A DNA stretch of 64,000 bases from Arthrobacter sp. CJ23 (GCF_024741795.1 NZ_CP102950.1:2976001-3040000), one strand, 5' to 3'. Counted from the stretch's first letter, positions 38,314 to 47,020 are shown. Notes: generated by a model from the letters alone, not told the origin. Numbers and translations: made by a program.

Positions 38314-38598
38314 ATGAAGATCACGGTCAGACGCAGCGGCGGGATTGCCGCCCTCACACGGATCTGGACGGTCGAGGCCGTCACTACCGACGACAAACGC
38401 CGGTGGATGCCGATCGTGGACGCGTGCCCCTGGGACAATGCCGATGCCCGGGCGGCCACCAACGAACCCGACCGGTTCATGTACGCCATCCGGGCCGGGC
38501 AGCGGCGCGCGACGCTGCCCGAAAAGGCAGTCACGGGACCCTGGCAGGTCCTCGTGGAGAACGCGAAGACCGAGGGCCAGGAGTCGCTGCGCCGCTAG
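38314..38598 (+). CDS. Emfourin-like protealysin inhibitor
   Basis: 94 residues, no signal peptide. MKITVRRSGGIAALTRIWTV at the start and a central DACPWDN segment match the small cytosolic inhibitors (emfourin, first described beside Serratia protealysin) that bind M4 protealysin-like enzymes. GGAAG lies about 8 nt before the ATG. Placement 33 bp behind the protease gene supports the pairing. The last codon and the convergent glxA-like gene share CTAG, giving TAG stops on both strands. Confidence 0.85.
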   Translation: MKITVRRSGGIAALTRIWTVEAVTTDDKRRWMPIVDACPWDNADARAATNEPDRFMYAIRAGQRRATLPEKAVTGPWQVLVENAKTEGQESLRR

Positions 38599-39563
38599 AA
38601 CGCCTCGGCCAGCTGGCCCCGGAAGGCCCTGCGGTAGGACTGTGGGCTTGTGTCCAGGACCTTGGTGAAGTGATGGCGCAGCAGCACCGAGTGGCCGAAC
38701 CCCGCTTCCCGCGCCACCTCGTCAATGTTCAGTTCCGTGGTTTCCAGCAGTTCCTGCGCCCGGAGTACCCGTTGGGAGTTGAGCCAGGCCGCCGGCGTGG
38801 CCCCGGTCTCCGCCCGGAACCGGCGGGCAAAGGTGCGGGCGGACATGTGGAGCCGCGCCGCGAGTTCATTGACACTGTGGTCCTGATCCAGGTTTTCCAC
38901 CATCCAGCGCAGCAGTTCCTCCATCGGGGCCGAACCACAGCGCGGCATGGGCCGGTCGATGAACTGGGCCTGGCCGCCGTCCCGGTGTGGCGGGACCACC
39001 ATGTCCCGGGCGATCGCGGCAGCGACATTCGCGCCGAGCTCAACCCGCACCAGGTGCAGGCTTGCGTCGATCCCGGCGGCGGTTCCGGCACTGGTGATGA
39101 TGGTCCCGTCCTGGACATAGAGGACATTTTCATCCACCTTGACCGCCGGATAGCGGCTGGCAAGGTCCTGGGAGTAGTGCCAGTGGGTGGTGCAGCGCCG
39201 CCCGTCCAGCAGCCCGGCGCGTGCCAGAGCATATGCGCCGGAGCAGATGGACATGACCCAGGCGCCGCGGGCATGGGCGGCCCGGAGCGTGTCCATCACG
39301 GATTCGGGGACCTCCTCGTCGCGCCCGTACGGGGTCATGATGACCAGGTCCGCGTCTGCCGCCGCCTCAAGCCCGAGATTCACGTGCATCGAGAGGCCGG
39401 ATTTCATCCGGATGTCCCCCGGTTCCGGTGCGCAGACACGGAAATCGAACGCCGGAACGCTGCTGCCGCGCTCCGAGCGGTCGATTCCGAAAACCTCATA
39501 TGCCGTCCCGAATTCGAAGATCGAGAAGTTGGGGACAACGATCACCGCCACTGTTTTCAACAT
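38595..39563 (-). CDS. GlxA-family transcriptional regulator (DJ-1/PfpI + AraC)
   Basis: 322 residues. An N-terminal DJ-1/PfpI-like domain (about 4-170) keeps the elbow Cys in MSICSGAYALARAG and the following HWHYSQDLASRYP. The C-terminal AraC HTH pair (about 215-315) has NELAARLHMSARTFARRFRAETG and the recognition of IDEVAREAGFGHSVLLRHHF. These proteins sense small metabolites (amidases, arginine, glycine betaine or aldehydes in known cases). GGAG lies 4 nt before ATG. The upstream spacer has a 10-bp inverted repeat. Confidence 0.93.
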   Translation of the reverse strand: MLKTVAVIVVPNFSIFEFGTAYEVFGIDRSERGSSVPAFDFRVCAPEPGDIRMKSGLSMHVNLGLEAAADADLVIMTPYGRDEEVPESVMDTLRAAHARGAWVMSICSGAYALARAGLLDGRRCTTHWHYSQDLASRYPAVKVDENVLYVQDGTIITSAGTAAGIDASLHLVRVELGANVAAAIARDMVVPPHRDGGQAQFIDRPMPRCGSAPMEELLRWMVENLDQDHSVNELAARLHMSARTFARRFRAETGATPAAWLNSQRVLRAQELLETTELNIDEVAREAGFGHSVLLRHHFTKVLDTSPQSYRRAFRGQLAEAF

Positions 39564-39572
39564 ATCTCCAGT

Positions 39573-39609
39573 GTGGCAGAAAATTGTCTAAATGGGTCGT
39601 TTCTGCCAC
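39573..39609. promoter_or_regulatory. 10-bp inverted repeat in the GlxA-regulator/mini-ORF divergent spacer
   Basis: GTGGCAGAAA (39573-39582) and TTTCTGCCAC (39600-39609) are perfect complements, 17 nt apart, filling most of the 81-bp divergent spacer. Half-sites are about 2.5 turns apart centre to centre, fitting a dimeric regulator. Confidence 0.55.
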
Positions 39610-39644
39610 TGTTTCTTGGAGAGCGCCGGGACGAGGATTGAGCC

Positions 39645-39815
39645 ATGGAAATCTTCGGAATCGTAGTGTTCATCGTCCTGGTCACCATCATCGCCGCCAC
39701 GGTCTCGGCCTTGCTCCGGGATGGCCGCGGCCACACCCCGCCGGTCACGTCCGAGCACCCCTGGAGCACCCTGGACGCTCCCAGCACCGCCTACTGGAGC
39801 CCCCGGATCTACTGA
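39645..39815 (+). CDS. One-helix mini-protein, unknown function
   Basis: 56 residues from ATG 39645 with GAGG 8 nt upstream. Residues 3-23 are a strongly hydrophobic helix (IFGIVVFIVLVTIIAATVSA), then LLRDGRGH and a Trp/Tyr/Pro-rich cytosolic or external tail ending WSPRIY. It is transcribed divergently from the GlxA-type regulator and could be its target. Confidence 0.65.
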   Translation: MEIFGIVVFIVLVTIIAATVSALLRDGRGHTPPVTSEHPWSTLDAPSTAYWSPRIY

Positions 39816-39889
39816 TCCGGGCGCCTCCGGCCCAGGAGTACCGTCCCCGTCCGGCAGCATTGCGGACACTTATCGTCCTCGTCATGGTT

Positions 39890-39895
39890 TAGATT
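39890..39895 (+). promoter_or_regulatory. -10 box of the leaderless WYL-regulator gene
   Basis: TAGATT followed by 6 nt and the ATG at 39902. No ribosome-binding sequence between them. Confidence 0.4.
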
Positions 39896-39901
39896 CAAGC
39901 C

Positions 39902-40927
39902 ATGATCCAGACCTCCGCCAGGCTCCTCCAGCTCCTGTCGCTCCTCCAGCTCAGGCGCGAATGGACCGGCCCGGCACTGGCGGAGCGGCTGGACGTCACC
40001 GAGCGGACCGTCCGCCGGGACATCGACAAATTGCGCCATCTCGGCTATCCCATCCACGCGTCCCCCGGTATCGCCGGCGGCTACCAGCTTGGCGCCGGGG
40101 CACAGCTGCCACCGCTTCTGCTCGATGACAACGAGGCCCTGGCCGTTGCCCTGGGCCTCAACTCCGTTGCAGCGGGCCCCGTGGCCGGCATCGGCGAAGC
40201 CTCGGTGCGAGCCCTGGCCAAACTGGAGCAGGTCCTCCCCGCACGCCTGCGGCCCCGGTTTGCGATGCTCAAGGCCGCGGTCATCACCCTGCCCAGCAAC
40301 GCGGCAGCAGTCGATCCTCAGCAGCTCACGGTGGTCTCGGCCGCCATCGCGGACAAACGGCAGCTCAGTTTCGACTACGTGAAGTCCGACGGCGGGTCCG
40401 GCCGCCGGCTGGTGGAACCCTACCGGCTCGTGGATACCGGCCGGCGCTGGTACCTCGTGGCCTGGGACGTGGACCGGGAAGACTGGCGGACCTTCCGTGC
40501 CGACCGCATCGTCTCCCTGCCGTCGGAGCGCAGGAAATACGTGCCCAGGCCGCTCCCTGACAAGGACCTGGCCGAATACGTCCAGCGCTCCATCACCCGC
40601 TCGCCGTACCGTTTCGACGTGGTTGTCCGCCTGCATGCGCCCATCGCGGAGGTGGCCGCCGTCGTCGGTCCGCAGCTTGCCGCCCTGAGCGACGACGGCG
40701 GCAGCGCCACCATCCTGCGCGCCGGCTGGGACAGCCTGGCCGCGCCCGCGGCCCACCTGGCTGCGCTGGACATGGACTTCGAGATCCTCGCCCCGGAGGA
40801 ATTCAAGGACTACGCCCGGACGCTGGCCTCGCGGCTGAACCGGGCAGCCCAAAGCCCGATGGCGGAAAATCAGGCAGCGGACCGCAGCCCGCTGGCAGGA
40901 GAAGCCAGTCCCTCGCGGCCACAGTAG
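39902..40927 (+). CDS. WYL-domain transcriptional regulator (DeoR-type HTH)
   Basis: 341 residues. N-terminal winged HTH (about 5-60, LAERLDVTERTVRRDIDKLRHLGYPI), then a WYL domain (about 140-235) with VEPYRLVDTGRRWYLVAWD and DWRTFRADRI, and the C-terminal extension (WCX-type, about 245-320). WYL domains bind nucleic-acid or nucleotide ligands in known DNA-damage and defence regulators. It is followed 13 bp later by hrpA on the same strand. Confidence 0.93.
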   Translation: MIQTSARLLQLLSLLQLRREWTGPALAERLDVTERTVRRDIDKLRHLGYPIHASPGIAGGYQLGAGAQLPPLLLDDNEALAVALGLNSVAAGPVAGIGEASVRALAKLEQVLPARLRPRFAMLKAAVITLPSNAAAVDPQQLTVVSAAIADKRQLSFDYVKSDGGSGRRLVEPYRLVDTGRRWYLVAWDVDREDWRTFRADRIVSLPSERRKYVPRPLPDKDLAEYVQRSITRSPYRFDVVVRLHAPIAEVAAVVGPQLAALSDDGGSATILRAGWDSLAAPAAHLAALDMDFEILAPEEFKDYARTLASRLNRAAQSPMAENQAADRSPLAGEASPSRPQ

Positions 40928-40940
40928 ACTGGCTGCAGCC

Positions 40941-43900
40941 ATGACACTTCATATTTCCTACCCCGCAGAGCTGCCCGTTTCCGAGCGCCGCGAGGACCTG
41001 ATGGCGGCCATCGCCGCCAACCAAGTGACTATCATCGCGGGCGAGACCGGTTCCGGCAAAACCACCCAGATCCCCAAGATGTGCCTCGAACTCGGCCTGG
41101 GCGAGAAGGGCCTGATCGGCCACACCCAGCCGCGCCGGCTTGCCGCGCGGACGGTGGCCGAACGCATCGCCTCCGAGCTGGATGTCGAGATCGGGCAGGA
41201 GGTGGGCTTCCAGGTGCGCTTCACCGGCGAAGTCAGCGCGGCCACCAAGATCAAGCTCATGACGGACGGCATCCTGCTGGCGGAAATCCAGCGCGACAAA
41301 CTGCTGCGCAAATACAACGCCATCATCATCGACGAGGCCCACGAGCGCAGCCTCAACATCGACTTCATCCTGGGCTACCTCAAGCGCATCCTGCCCCAGC
41401 GTCCCGATCTGAAGGTCATCATCACCTCGGCCACGATCGACCCCGAGCGCTTCGCCAAACACTTCGGCAGCGAGGAATCCCCCGCGCCGATCATCGAGGT
41501 CTCCGGCCGCACCTACCCCGTGGAGATCCGCTACCGCCCGCTGTCCCAGCCGGCCGGCGGTGCTGAGGAGGACTCCTCCGACGACGAACTCGAGGAGGAC
41601 CGCGATCCCCTCGATGCCGTGTGCGACGCGGTCGACGAACTCGCGAAGGAAGCCCCGGGCGACATCCTGGTGTTCTTCTCCGGCGAGCGTGAGATCCGGG
41701 ACGCCGCCGAGGCGCTCAATGGCCGCATCCAGGCCAACCGCCGGCTCGCCGGCACCGAGGTGCTCCCCCTGTTTGCCCGGCTGAGCCTCCAGGAACAGCA
41801 CCGCGTCTTCAACCCCGGCGGCAAGCGGCGGATCATCCTGGCCACCAACGTGGCCGAAACGTCCTTGACGGTCCCGGGCATCAAGTACGTCATCGACACC
41901 GGCACCGCCCGCATCTCGCGCTATTCGCACCGCACCAAGGTGCAGCGGCTGCCGATTGAACGCGTCTCCCAGGCCTCGGCCAGCCAGCGATCCGGCCGCT
42001 GCGGCCGCGTCTCCGAGGGCATCGCGATCCGCCTCTACTCCGAGGAGGACTTCGAGTCCCGGCCGCAGTTCACCGATCCTGAAATCCTGCGCACCAACCT
42101 GGCCGCCGTCATCCTGCAGATGACCGCCATGGGTGTGGCACGGGGCCCCAAGGACATCGAAAACTTCCCGTTCGTGGAGCCGCCGGACTCCCGCGCCATC
42201 AACGACGGCGTCACCCTCCTGCGCGAACTCGGCGCCCTGGCTCCGGCCAGGGCCGGCGACGAGTCCGGCGGCGGTCAGTCCGGCGGCGGTCAGCCCGGCA
42301 GCGGTCAGCCCGCCCGCGGCGGGCTGACCGCCGTCGGGCAGAAGCTTGCCCAGCTCCCGGTGGACCCGCGGCTGGGCCGCATGATCGTGGAGGCCGGAAA
42401 GCGCGGCTGCGTCAAGGACGTCATGATCCTGGCCGCGGCCCTGACCATCCAGGACCCCCGCGAGCGTCCCACGGACAAGCAGCAGCTGGCCGCCGAGAAG
42501 CACGCACGGTTCCGCGACGAGCATTCCGACTTCACCGGCTTCCTCAATCTGTGGAACTACATCCAGGAACAGCAGCGCGAGCTGTCCTCCACGCAGTTCC
42601 GCCGGCTGTGCCGGAACGAATTCATCAACTACCTGCGCGTGCGCGAATGGCAGGATCTGTTCCAGCAGCTGCGCCAGCTCGCCAAGCCGCTGGGCATTAC
42701 CATCGACAACAAGCGCGAGGCCGATCCCGTGGGCAACTACGAGGGCATCCACATGAGCCTGCTCTCGGGCCTCCTGAGCCACATCGGCCTGCTGGATGAA
42801 CGCAAGCGCGAATACGCCGGCGCCCGGGGCAGCCGCTTCGCAATCTTCCCCGGTTCGGCACTGTTCAAGAAGTCGCCGGCCTTCGTCATGGCGGCCGAGC
42901 TCGTGGAAACCAGCCGGCTCTGGGCCCGCGTGGCCGCCAAGTTCGATCCGCTGTGGGCCGAGCAGGTTGCGCCGGACCTCGTGAAGCGCTCCTACAGCGA
43001 GCCGCACTGGTCCACCCGGATGGGCGCGGTCATGGCACATGAGAAGGTCATGCTCTACGGCGTGCCTATCATCCCCAGCCGCCGGGTCAACTACAGCCGG
43101 GTGGACCCCGAACTCTCCCGCGAGCTGTTCATCCGGCATGCCCTCGTGGAGGGCGACTGGAAGACGCACCACAAGTTCTTCCACCGCAACCGGGCACTGC
43201 TCCACGAGATCGAGGAACTCGAAACCCGCATGCGCCGCCGCGACATCCTGGTGGACGACGAAACACTGTTCGAGTTCTACGATGCCCGCGTCGGCAAGGA
43301 CGTGGTGTCCGAACGGCACTTCGACAGGTGGTGGAAGGAAGCACGGCAGGCCGAGCCCACGCTCCTGGACTTCGACCAGTCGCTGCTGATCAGCGAGGAC
43401 GCCGAATCCCTGGACGATTCCGCGTACCCCAAGACGTGGCTGCACAAGGGCTTCGAACTGCCGCTCAGCTACGAGTTCCACCCCGTGGCTCCCGGATCTC
43501 CCCCGAACCCCTCGGACGGCGTCACCGCAGAGGTGCCCGTGCTGTTCCTGAACCAGCTCGACGACGCCGCGTTCCGCTGGCAGATTCCCGGCCAGCGCGT
43601 GGAGCTCGTGACAGCGCTGATCAAGTCCCTGCCCAAGCAGATCCGGAAGAACTTCGTTCCCGCACCCGACGTCGCCCGCCAGGCGACCGCGGCGCTGGAG
43701 GCAGGCTTCGATCCCGCCGAGGACAACCTTGAGGCCTCCCTCGAACTCGTGCTGCGCAGGCTCCGGGGCCACATCATCCCCCCGGGGTCCTGGAACTGGG
43801 ACGCCGTGCCTCAGCACCTGCGCGTCAGCTTCAGGGTGGTGGACAGCCGCGGCAAGGTCCTGGACGAGGGCAAGGACCTCGCGGCCCTACAGGAGCGGCT

Positions 43901-44924
43901 GGCACCGGCCACGCGCCGGGCCATCGCCGAATCGCTGGGGGCGACACCCGCCACGACGGCCCGCACCAAGGGGCCCAAAGGAACCGGCACGCCCGCGTCC
44001 GCCCCGGGCGCAGGGTCCCCGAACGGGGCCACCGCAGCCGCTTCCGGCGGATTCGCCGAGCGCACCGGCATCACCGAATGGAACTTCGGGCCGGTGGAGC
44101 GCCAGGTCAGCCGCACGGTCAAGGGCCATGCCGTGACGGGCTTCCCGGCCATCGTGGACGAGGGCAACTCCGTGGCCCTGCAGGTCTTCCAGACGCGCGC
44201 CGAGCAGGAGGCCGCGATGCGCGGCGGCGTCATCCGGCTCCTCGCCTTGCGGATCCCCTCCCCGGACCGCTACGTCCTGGAGCACCTGAGCAACACCGAG
44301 AAGCTGACCTTCAGCCAGAACCCCCACGGTTCGGTGAGCGCGCTGATTGCCGACTGCGCCCTGGCCGCCGTGGACAAGCTCACGCCGGCCGAACTGCCGT
44401 GGGACAGTACTGCCTTCGATGCCCTCTACGAGGTAGTCCGGGCAGAACTCATCGACACCGTGTTCACGGTGACGGCCGTGGTCGAGCGCATCCTTGCGAG
44501 CGCCCGGCGGATCGAAAAACAGCTGAAGGCAAGCACCAGCCTTCCGCTGATCAGCGCGCTGAACGACATGAAGAGCCAGTTGGAGCAGCTGGTCTTCCCC
44601 GGTTTTGTAGCACGGACGGGCTACGCCCAGCTGAGCCAGTTGCCGCGGTATCTCCAGGCGGTCGAGAAGCGCCTGGAGAAGCTGCCGGGCAACGTCCAGC
44701 GGGACGGCCTGAACATGGCCGCAGTCCAGGGCCTGGAGGACGACTACGACAACGCCGTGGCGGCGCTTCTTCCCGGGCGCCGTGCGGTCGGCGAGTTAAC
44801 CCGTGTGCGCTGGATGATCGAGGAACTGCGGGTGAGCCTGTTCGCCGTCGAGCTCGGCACGGCCTATTCCGTCTCGGAAAAGCGGATCCGCACGGTGCTG
44901 AACCAGGCACTCGCCCCGGCCTGA
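40941..44924 (+). CDS. hrpA: ATP-dependent RNA helicase HrpA (DEAH box)
   Basis: 1327 residues, full length for HrpA. Walker A GETGSGKT (34-41), DEAH (131-134), SAT (in VIITSATID), the helicase C domain with ATNVAETSLTVPGI and QRSGRCGR, then HA2, OB and the long HrpA C-terminal domain DUF3418. Two extra low-complexity linkers occur: a Gly/Gln repeat near residues 437-456 and an Ala/Pro/Gly stretch near 1005-1035. HrpA unwinds mRNA and rescues stalled ribosomes in E. coli. Start ATG 40941 lies about 10 nt after TAGACT. Confidence 0.96.
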   Translation: MTLHISYPAELPVSERREDLMAAIAANQVTIIAGETGSGKTTQIPKMCLELGLGEKGLIGHTQPRRLAARTVAERIASELDVEIGQEVGFQVRFTGEVSAATKIKLMTDGILLAEIQRDKLLRKYNAIIIDEAHERSLNIDFILGYLKRILPQRPDLKVIITSATIDPERFAKHFGSEESPAPIIEVSGRTYPVEIRYRPLSQPAGGAEEDSSDDELEEDRDPLDAVCDAVDELAKEAPGDILVFFSGEREIRDAAEALNGRIQANRRLAGTEVLPLFARLSLQEQHRVFNPGGKRRIILATNVAETSLTVPGIKYVIDTGTARISRYSHRTKVQRLPIERVSQASASQRSGRCGRVSEGIAIRLYSEEDFESRPQFTDPEILRTNLAAVILQMTAMGVARGPKDIENFPFVEPPDSRAINDGVTLLRELGALAPARAGDESGGGQSGGGQPGSGQPARGGLTAVGQKLAQLPVDPRLGRMIVEAGKRGCVKDVMILAAALTIQDPRERPTDKQQLAAEKHARFRDEHSDFTGFLNLWNYIQEQQRELSSTQFRRLCRNEFINYLRVREWQDLFQQLRQLAKPLGITIDNKREADPVGNYEGIHMSLLSGLLSHIGLLDERKREYAGARGSRFAIFPGSALFKKSPAFVMAAELVETSRLWARVAAKFDPLWAEQVAPDLVKRSYSEPHWSTRMGAVMAHEKVMLYGVPIIPSRRVNYSRVDPELSRELFIRHALVEGDWKTHHKFFHRNRALLHEIEELETRMRRRDILVDDETLFEFYDARVGKDVVSERHFDRWWKEARQAEPTLLDFDQSLLISEDAESLDDSAYPKTWLHKGFELPLSYEFHPVAPGSPPNPSDGVTAEVPVLFLNQLDDAAFRWQIPGQRVELVTALIKSLPKQIRKNFVPAPDVARQATAALEAGFDPAEDNLEASLELVLRRLRGHIIPPGSWNWDAVPQHLRVSFRVVDSRGKVLDEGKDLAALQERLAPATRRAIAESLGATPATTARTKGPKGTGTPASAPGAGSPNGATAAASGGFAERTGITEWNFGPVERQVSRTVKGHAVTGFPAIVDEGNSVALQVFQTRAEQEAAMRGGVIRLLALRIPSPDRYVLEHLSNTEKLTFSQNPHGSVSALIADCALAAVDKLTPAELPWDSTAFDALYEVVRAELIDTVFTVTAVVERILASARRIEKQLKASTSLPLISALNDMKSQLEQLVFPGFVARTGYAQLSQLPRYLQAVEKRLEKLPGNVQRDGLNMAAVQGLEDDYDNAVAALLPGRRAVGELTRVRWMIEELRVSLFAVELGTAYSVSEKRIRTVLNQALAPA
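42264..42331 (+). repeat. 15-bp repeats and hairpin inside hrpA
   Basis: Three 15-bp units (42264-42308, two exact and one with changes, encoding SGGGQ-type pentapeptides) run into a perfect 14-bp inverted repeat with a 3-nt loop (42301-42314 with 42318-42331). All in frame within an inter-domain linker. Confidence 0.85.
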
Positions 44925-44969
44925 GGCCTGCCAGGGCCCCGTCCAGGGCCGCAACCTGAGGCCCCGTCG

Positions 44970-45443
44970 TCAGCGGCGTCCCGGGACGTATCGGGGAACC
45001 CGCTGCGCGTAGGCGGCGTAGGCGTGCCCAAAGGACTCCGCCAACGTCCGTTCCTCCGCGAGCACGCCGCGGTGCTCGGCCAGGGCGGCCGCCGGCGTGG
45101 TGGCGAAGGCCCAGGCCGAGCCCTGCAGCACACCGAGCCCCAGATGGATGAGCCACCAGCCCACATACATGGGATGGCGGCTGCTGGCGTAGGGGCCGGT
45201 CACCACCAGCGACTGGGGCCGCTCGAGATCGAATGCTCCGCTCGATTGGCGGCGGCGTTCCAGCAGTGACCAAGCGTTGATCGCGCATCCGGCCACCAGC
45301 AATCCGCTACCGGCCGCGCGGTGGACTGTCCGCGGACCCGGCAGCCGGGCAGGCTTCAAGCGGCCGAGGACAATATCAGCGCCGAGCCCCACCAGCTGCC
45401 CCGGCGGCAGTGGCACATTGCCCAGCAGCTCCTTTGCACCCAC
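44970..45443 (-). CDS. ICMT/PEMT-family membrane methyltransferase
   Basis: 157 residues from GTG 45443, chosen because AGGAAG lies just upstream and the preceding gene stops 4 nt before it. Three or four hydrophobic segments are seen. The SAM-binding signature of the isoprenylcysteine/phospholipid methyltransferase superfamily is present: GPYASSRHPMYVGWWL and the C-terminal EERTLAESFGHAYAAYAQRVPRYVP. Substrate unknown. It is directly behind a flavin monooxygenase, so it may methylate the oxidised product. Confidence 0.85.
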   Translation of the reverse strand: MGAKELLGNVPLPPGQLVGLGADIVLGRLKPARLPGPRTVHRAAGSGLLVAGCAINAWSLLERRRQSSGAFDLERPQSLVVTGPYASSRHPMYVGWWLIHLGLGVLQGSAWAFATTPAAALAEHRGVLAEERTLAESFGHAYAAYAQRVPRYVPGRR

Positions 45444-45447
45444 GGCC

Positions 45448-46587
45448 CTAGGCTTCCTGCCGATGGTGTGCAACGGGACGGGTGGACTGGAGGGGGATCT
45501 GTCCGGCCAGATACGCCGCATCCCGGCCGACGCCCGGCAATGTGGCCGAGACGGCCGCGAACAGGAACTCCTGTCCCAGGAAGAACAGCCCGGGTGCCTG
45601 CGGCACCACCCCGCGGTATTGCCGTGGACGGCCGGCGTCGTCAAAAACCGGGGACTCCACCCATCCGAAGTCATCCGCGAAGCCCGTGCACCAGATGACA
45701 TTGGCGACATCAGCCACGTGTCCGTCCGCCAGCAGCGGCTTGCCGTCGCGGACCCCGGCCACGCGGGGAACGGATTCGACGCCGGCAGCAGCAAGATCCT
45801 TGGCCTTGGTCCGGATGAGCGGCGTGCCGTGCCCGAGGAACTGCGGTACTGCCTTGCGGCCGATGGGTGTGTTGAGTGTCAGGACGTGCAGCCCCAGGAA
45901 GCGCACCACCGGCAGGACGAACCGCGCCGCTGCCCGTCCATGGCGGCCTGGGAGCTCCCCGCTGGGGGTTCCGGCCAGCACGGTGGAGTGGGTCCGGCTC
46001 ACGTCCAGGGCGATCTCCGCACCGGAATTGCCCACCCCCACCACCAGCACGGGGCCCGGCTGAAGCTGCCCGGCGTTACGGTACCGGCTGGAATGCAGCT
46101 GGACGATGGAGGGTTCCAGCCGCTCGGCGAAGTCCGGAATCTTCGGCGACTGGCAGCCGCCCGTCGCCACCACCACGTTGGCGGATTCCCAGCGCTTGCC
46201 GTTTGCAGTGACCGCGTAGTGGCTGTTCTCCTGCCACAGGTGGTCCACGCGGACGCCCAGGTGGACGGGAAGGTTGAAACGGCCGGCGTACGCCTCGAGG
46301 TAGTCCGCCACCTCGTCCTTGGCGGGGAAGGACAGCCTGTCGCCCGGGAACGGCAGGCCCGGGAGGCCGTCGTACTTGGCCGGGGTGAACAGCCGGAGGG
46401 AATCCCAGCGTTGCCGCCACGCATCGCCCACCCTCTGGTGTGCATCGAGAATGGCGAAATCACGCCCCTGCCGGGCCAGGAAGTAGCCCAGGGCAAGTCC
46501 GGCCTGTCCGCCGCCCACAATGATCGTGTCCAGCACCTCGCCGGAATCGTTTTCCCGGTTGCTGTTCATGGCCCGGTTGCTGTTCAT
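45448..46587 (-). CDS. Flavin-dependent monooxygenase (FMO/YUCCA-like)
   Basis: 379 residues. FAD motif IIVGGGQAGLALGYFLARQG (22-41), NAD(P)H motif VVGVGNSGAEIALDVS, and ATGG/WCTG loops (VVATGGCQSP; VIWCTGFADDFGW). It resembles class-B flavoprotein monooxygenases acting on N, S or C=O groups. The first 12 residues are a duplicated MNSNR unit. AGGAGG lies 8 nt before the first ATG. The gene overlaps the upstream PQ-loop gene (ATGA). Confidence 0.92.
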   Translation of the reverse strand: MNSNRAMNSNRENDSGEVLDTIIVGGGQAGLALGYFLARQGRDFAILDAHQRVGDAWRQRWDSLRLFTPAKYDGLPGLPFPGDRLSFPAKDEVADYLEAYAGRFNLPVHLGVRVDHLWQENSHYAVTANGKRWESANVVVATGGCQSPKIPDFAERLEPSIVQLHSSRYRNAGQLQPGPVLVVGVGNSGAEIALDVSRTHSTVLAGTPSGELPGRHGRAAARFVLPVVRFLGLHVLTLNTPIGRKAVPQFLGHGTPLIRTKAKDLAAAGVESVPRVAGVRDGKPLLADGHVADVANVIWCTGFADDFGWVESPVFDDAGRPRQYRGVVPQAPGLFFLGQEFLFAAVSATLPGVGRDAAYLAGQIPLQSTRPVAHHRQEA

Positions 46588-46590
46588 GGC
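46555..46590 (-). repeat. 18-bp direct repeat at a translation start
   Basis: GCCATGAACAGCAACCGG occurs twice back to back, duplicating start codon and first five codons of the monooxygenase gene. Only the first ATG keeps the proper distance to AGGAGG. Confidence 0.9.
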
Positions 46591-46928
46591 AGTGCCTCCT
46601 GTTGGCTCACGCTGTGTTCCATGGTTGAATCTGCCCCATCCGCCGGATCAGGCGTGGCGCTGCCGGCGGGCCGGGTCCCATAGCGCAGGCACCACACGAG
46701 CATCAGCGCGGACGCGACGACGTACGAGGAATGCAGGAGCCAGATCGGGCCCACGGGCAGACTGAACACATAGACGGAGTGGATCACGTTGGCCACATTG
46801 CTCATGAACAGATTGCCCAGGCTGTATGACGCCAGGTCCCTGGTGCGCGCCGCCTTGACCAGCATCGGCAGCATGCTCACCGCGAAGAGCACCGTGGATA
46901 CTGTGCCGGCAAGGAGGGGAAGGTTCAT
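46584..46928 (-). CDS. PQ-loop/SemiSWEET-like small membrane protein
   Basis: 114 residues with three hydrophobic helices (about 3-25, 38-60, 64-84) and a hydrophilic acidic tail. The first helix ends LPMLVKAARTRDLASYSLGNL, close to the PQ-loop motif and following linker of SemiSWEET-type half-transporters. Function not established. It overlaps the monooxygenase gene (ATGA) and follows the LuxR-type regulator by 92 bp. Confidence 0.75.
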   Translation of the reverse strand: MNLPLLAGTVSTVLFAVSMLPMLVKAARTRDLASYSLGNLFMSNVANVIHSVYVFSLPVGPIWLLHSSYVVASALMLVWCLRYGTRPAGSATPDPADGADSTMEHSVSQQEALP

Positions 46929-47020
46929 GCTTCGACATTAGGTCCGCCCGCTGCGCCGCCGCATCGGCAGAACCATGCATCTTGTCGCCGCGGCATGGGT
47001 CATCCGATGCAGCCCCCGGC

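Noticed and set aside
36951..38598. Integration site or island border at tRNA-Arg
   Set aside because: No integrase, no 3'-end repeat of the tRNA and no shift in composition; the tRNA is followed by its own terminator.
39573..39609. Intrinsic terminator between the divergent genes
   Set aside because: The arms are 17 nt apart without a T-run on either strand, and the genes are divergent, so a terminator makes no sense there.
40803..43817. 1004-codon minus-strand frame opposite hrpA
   Set aside because: Antisense to the conserved HrpA reading frame; composition artefact.
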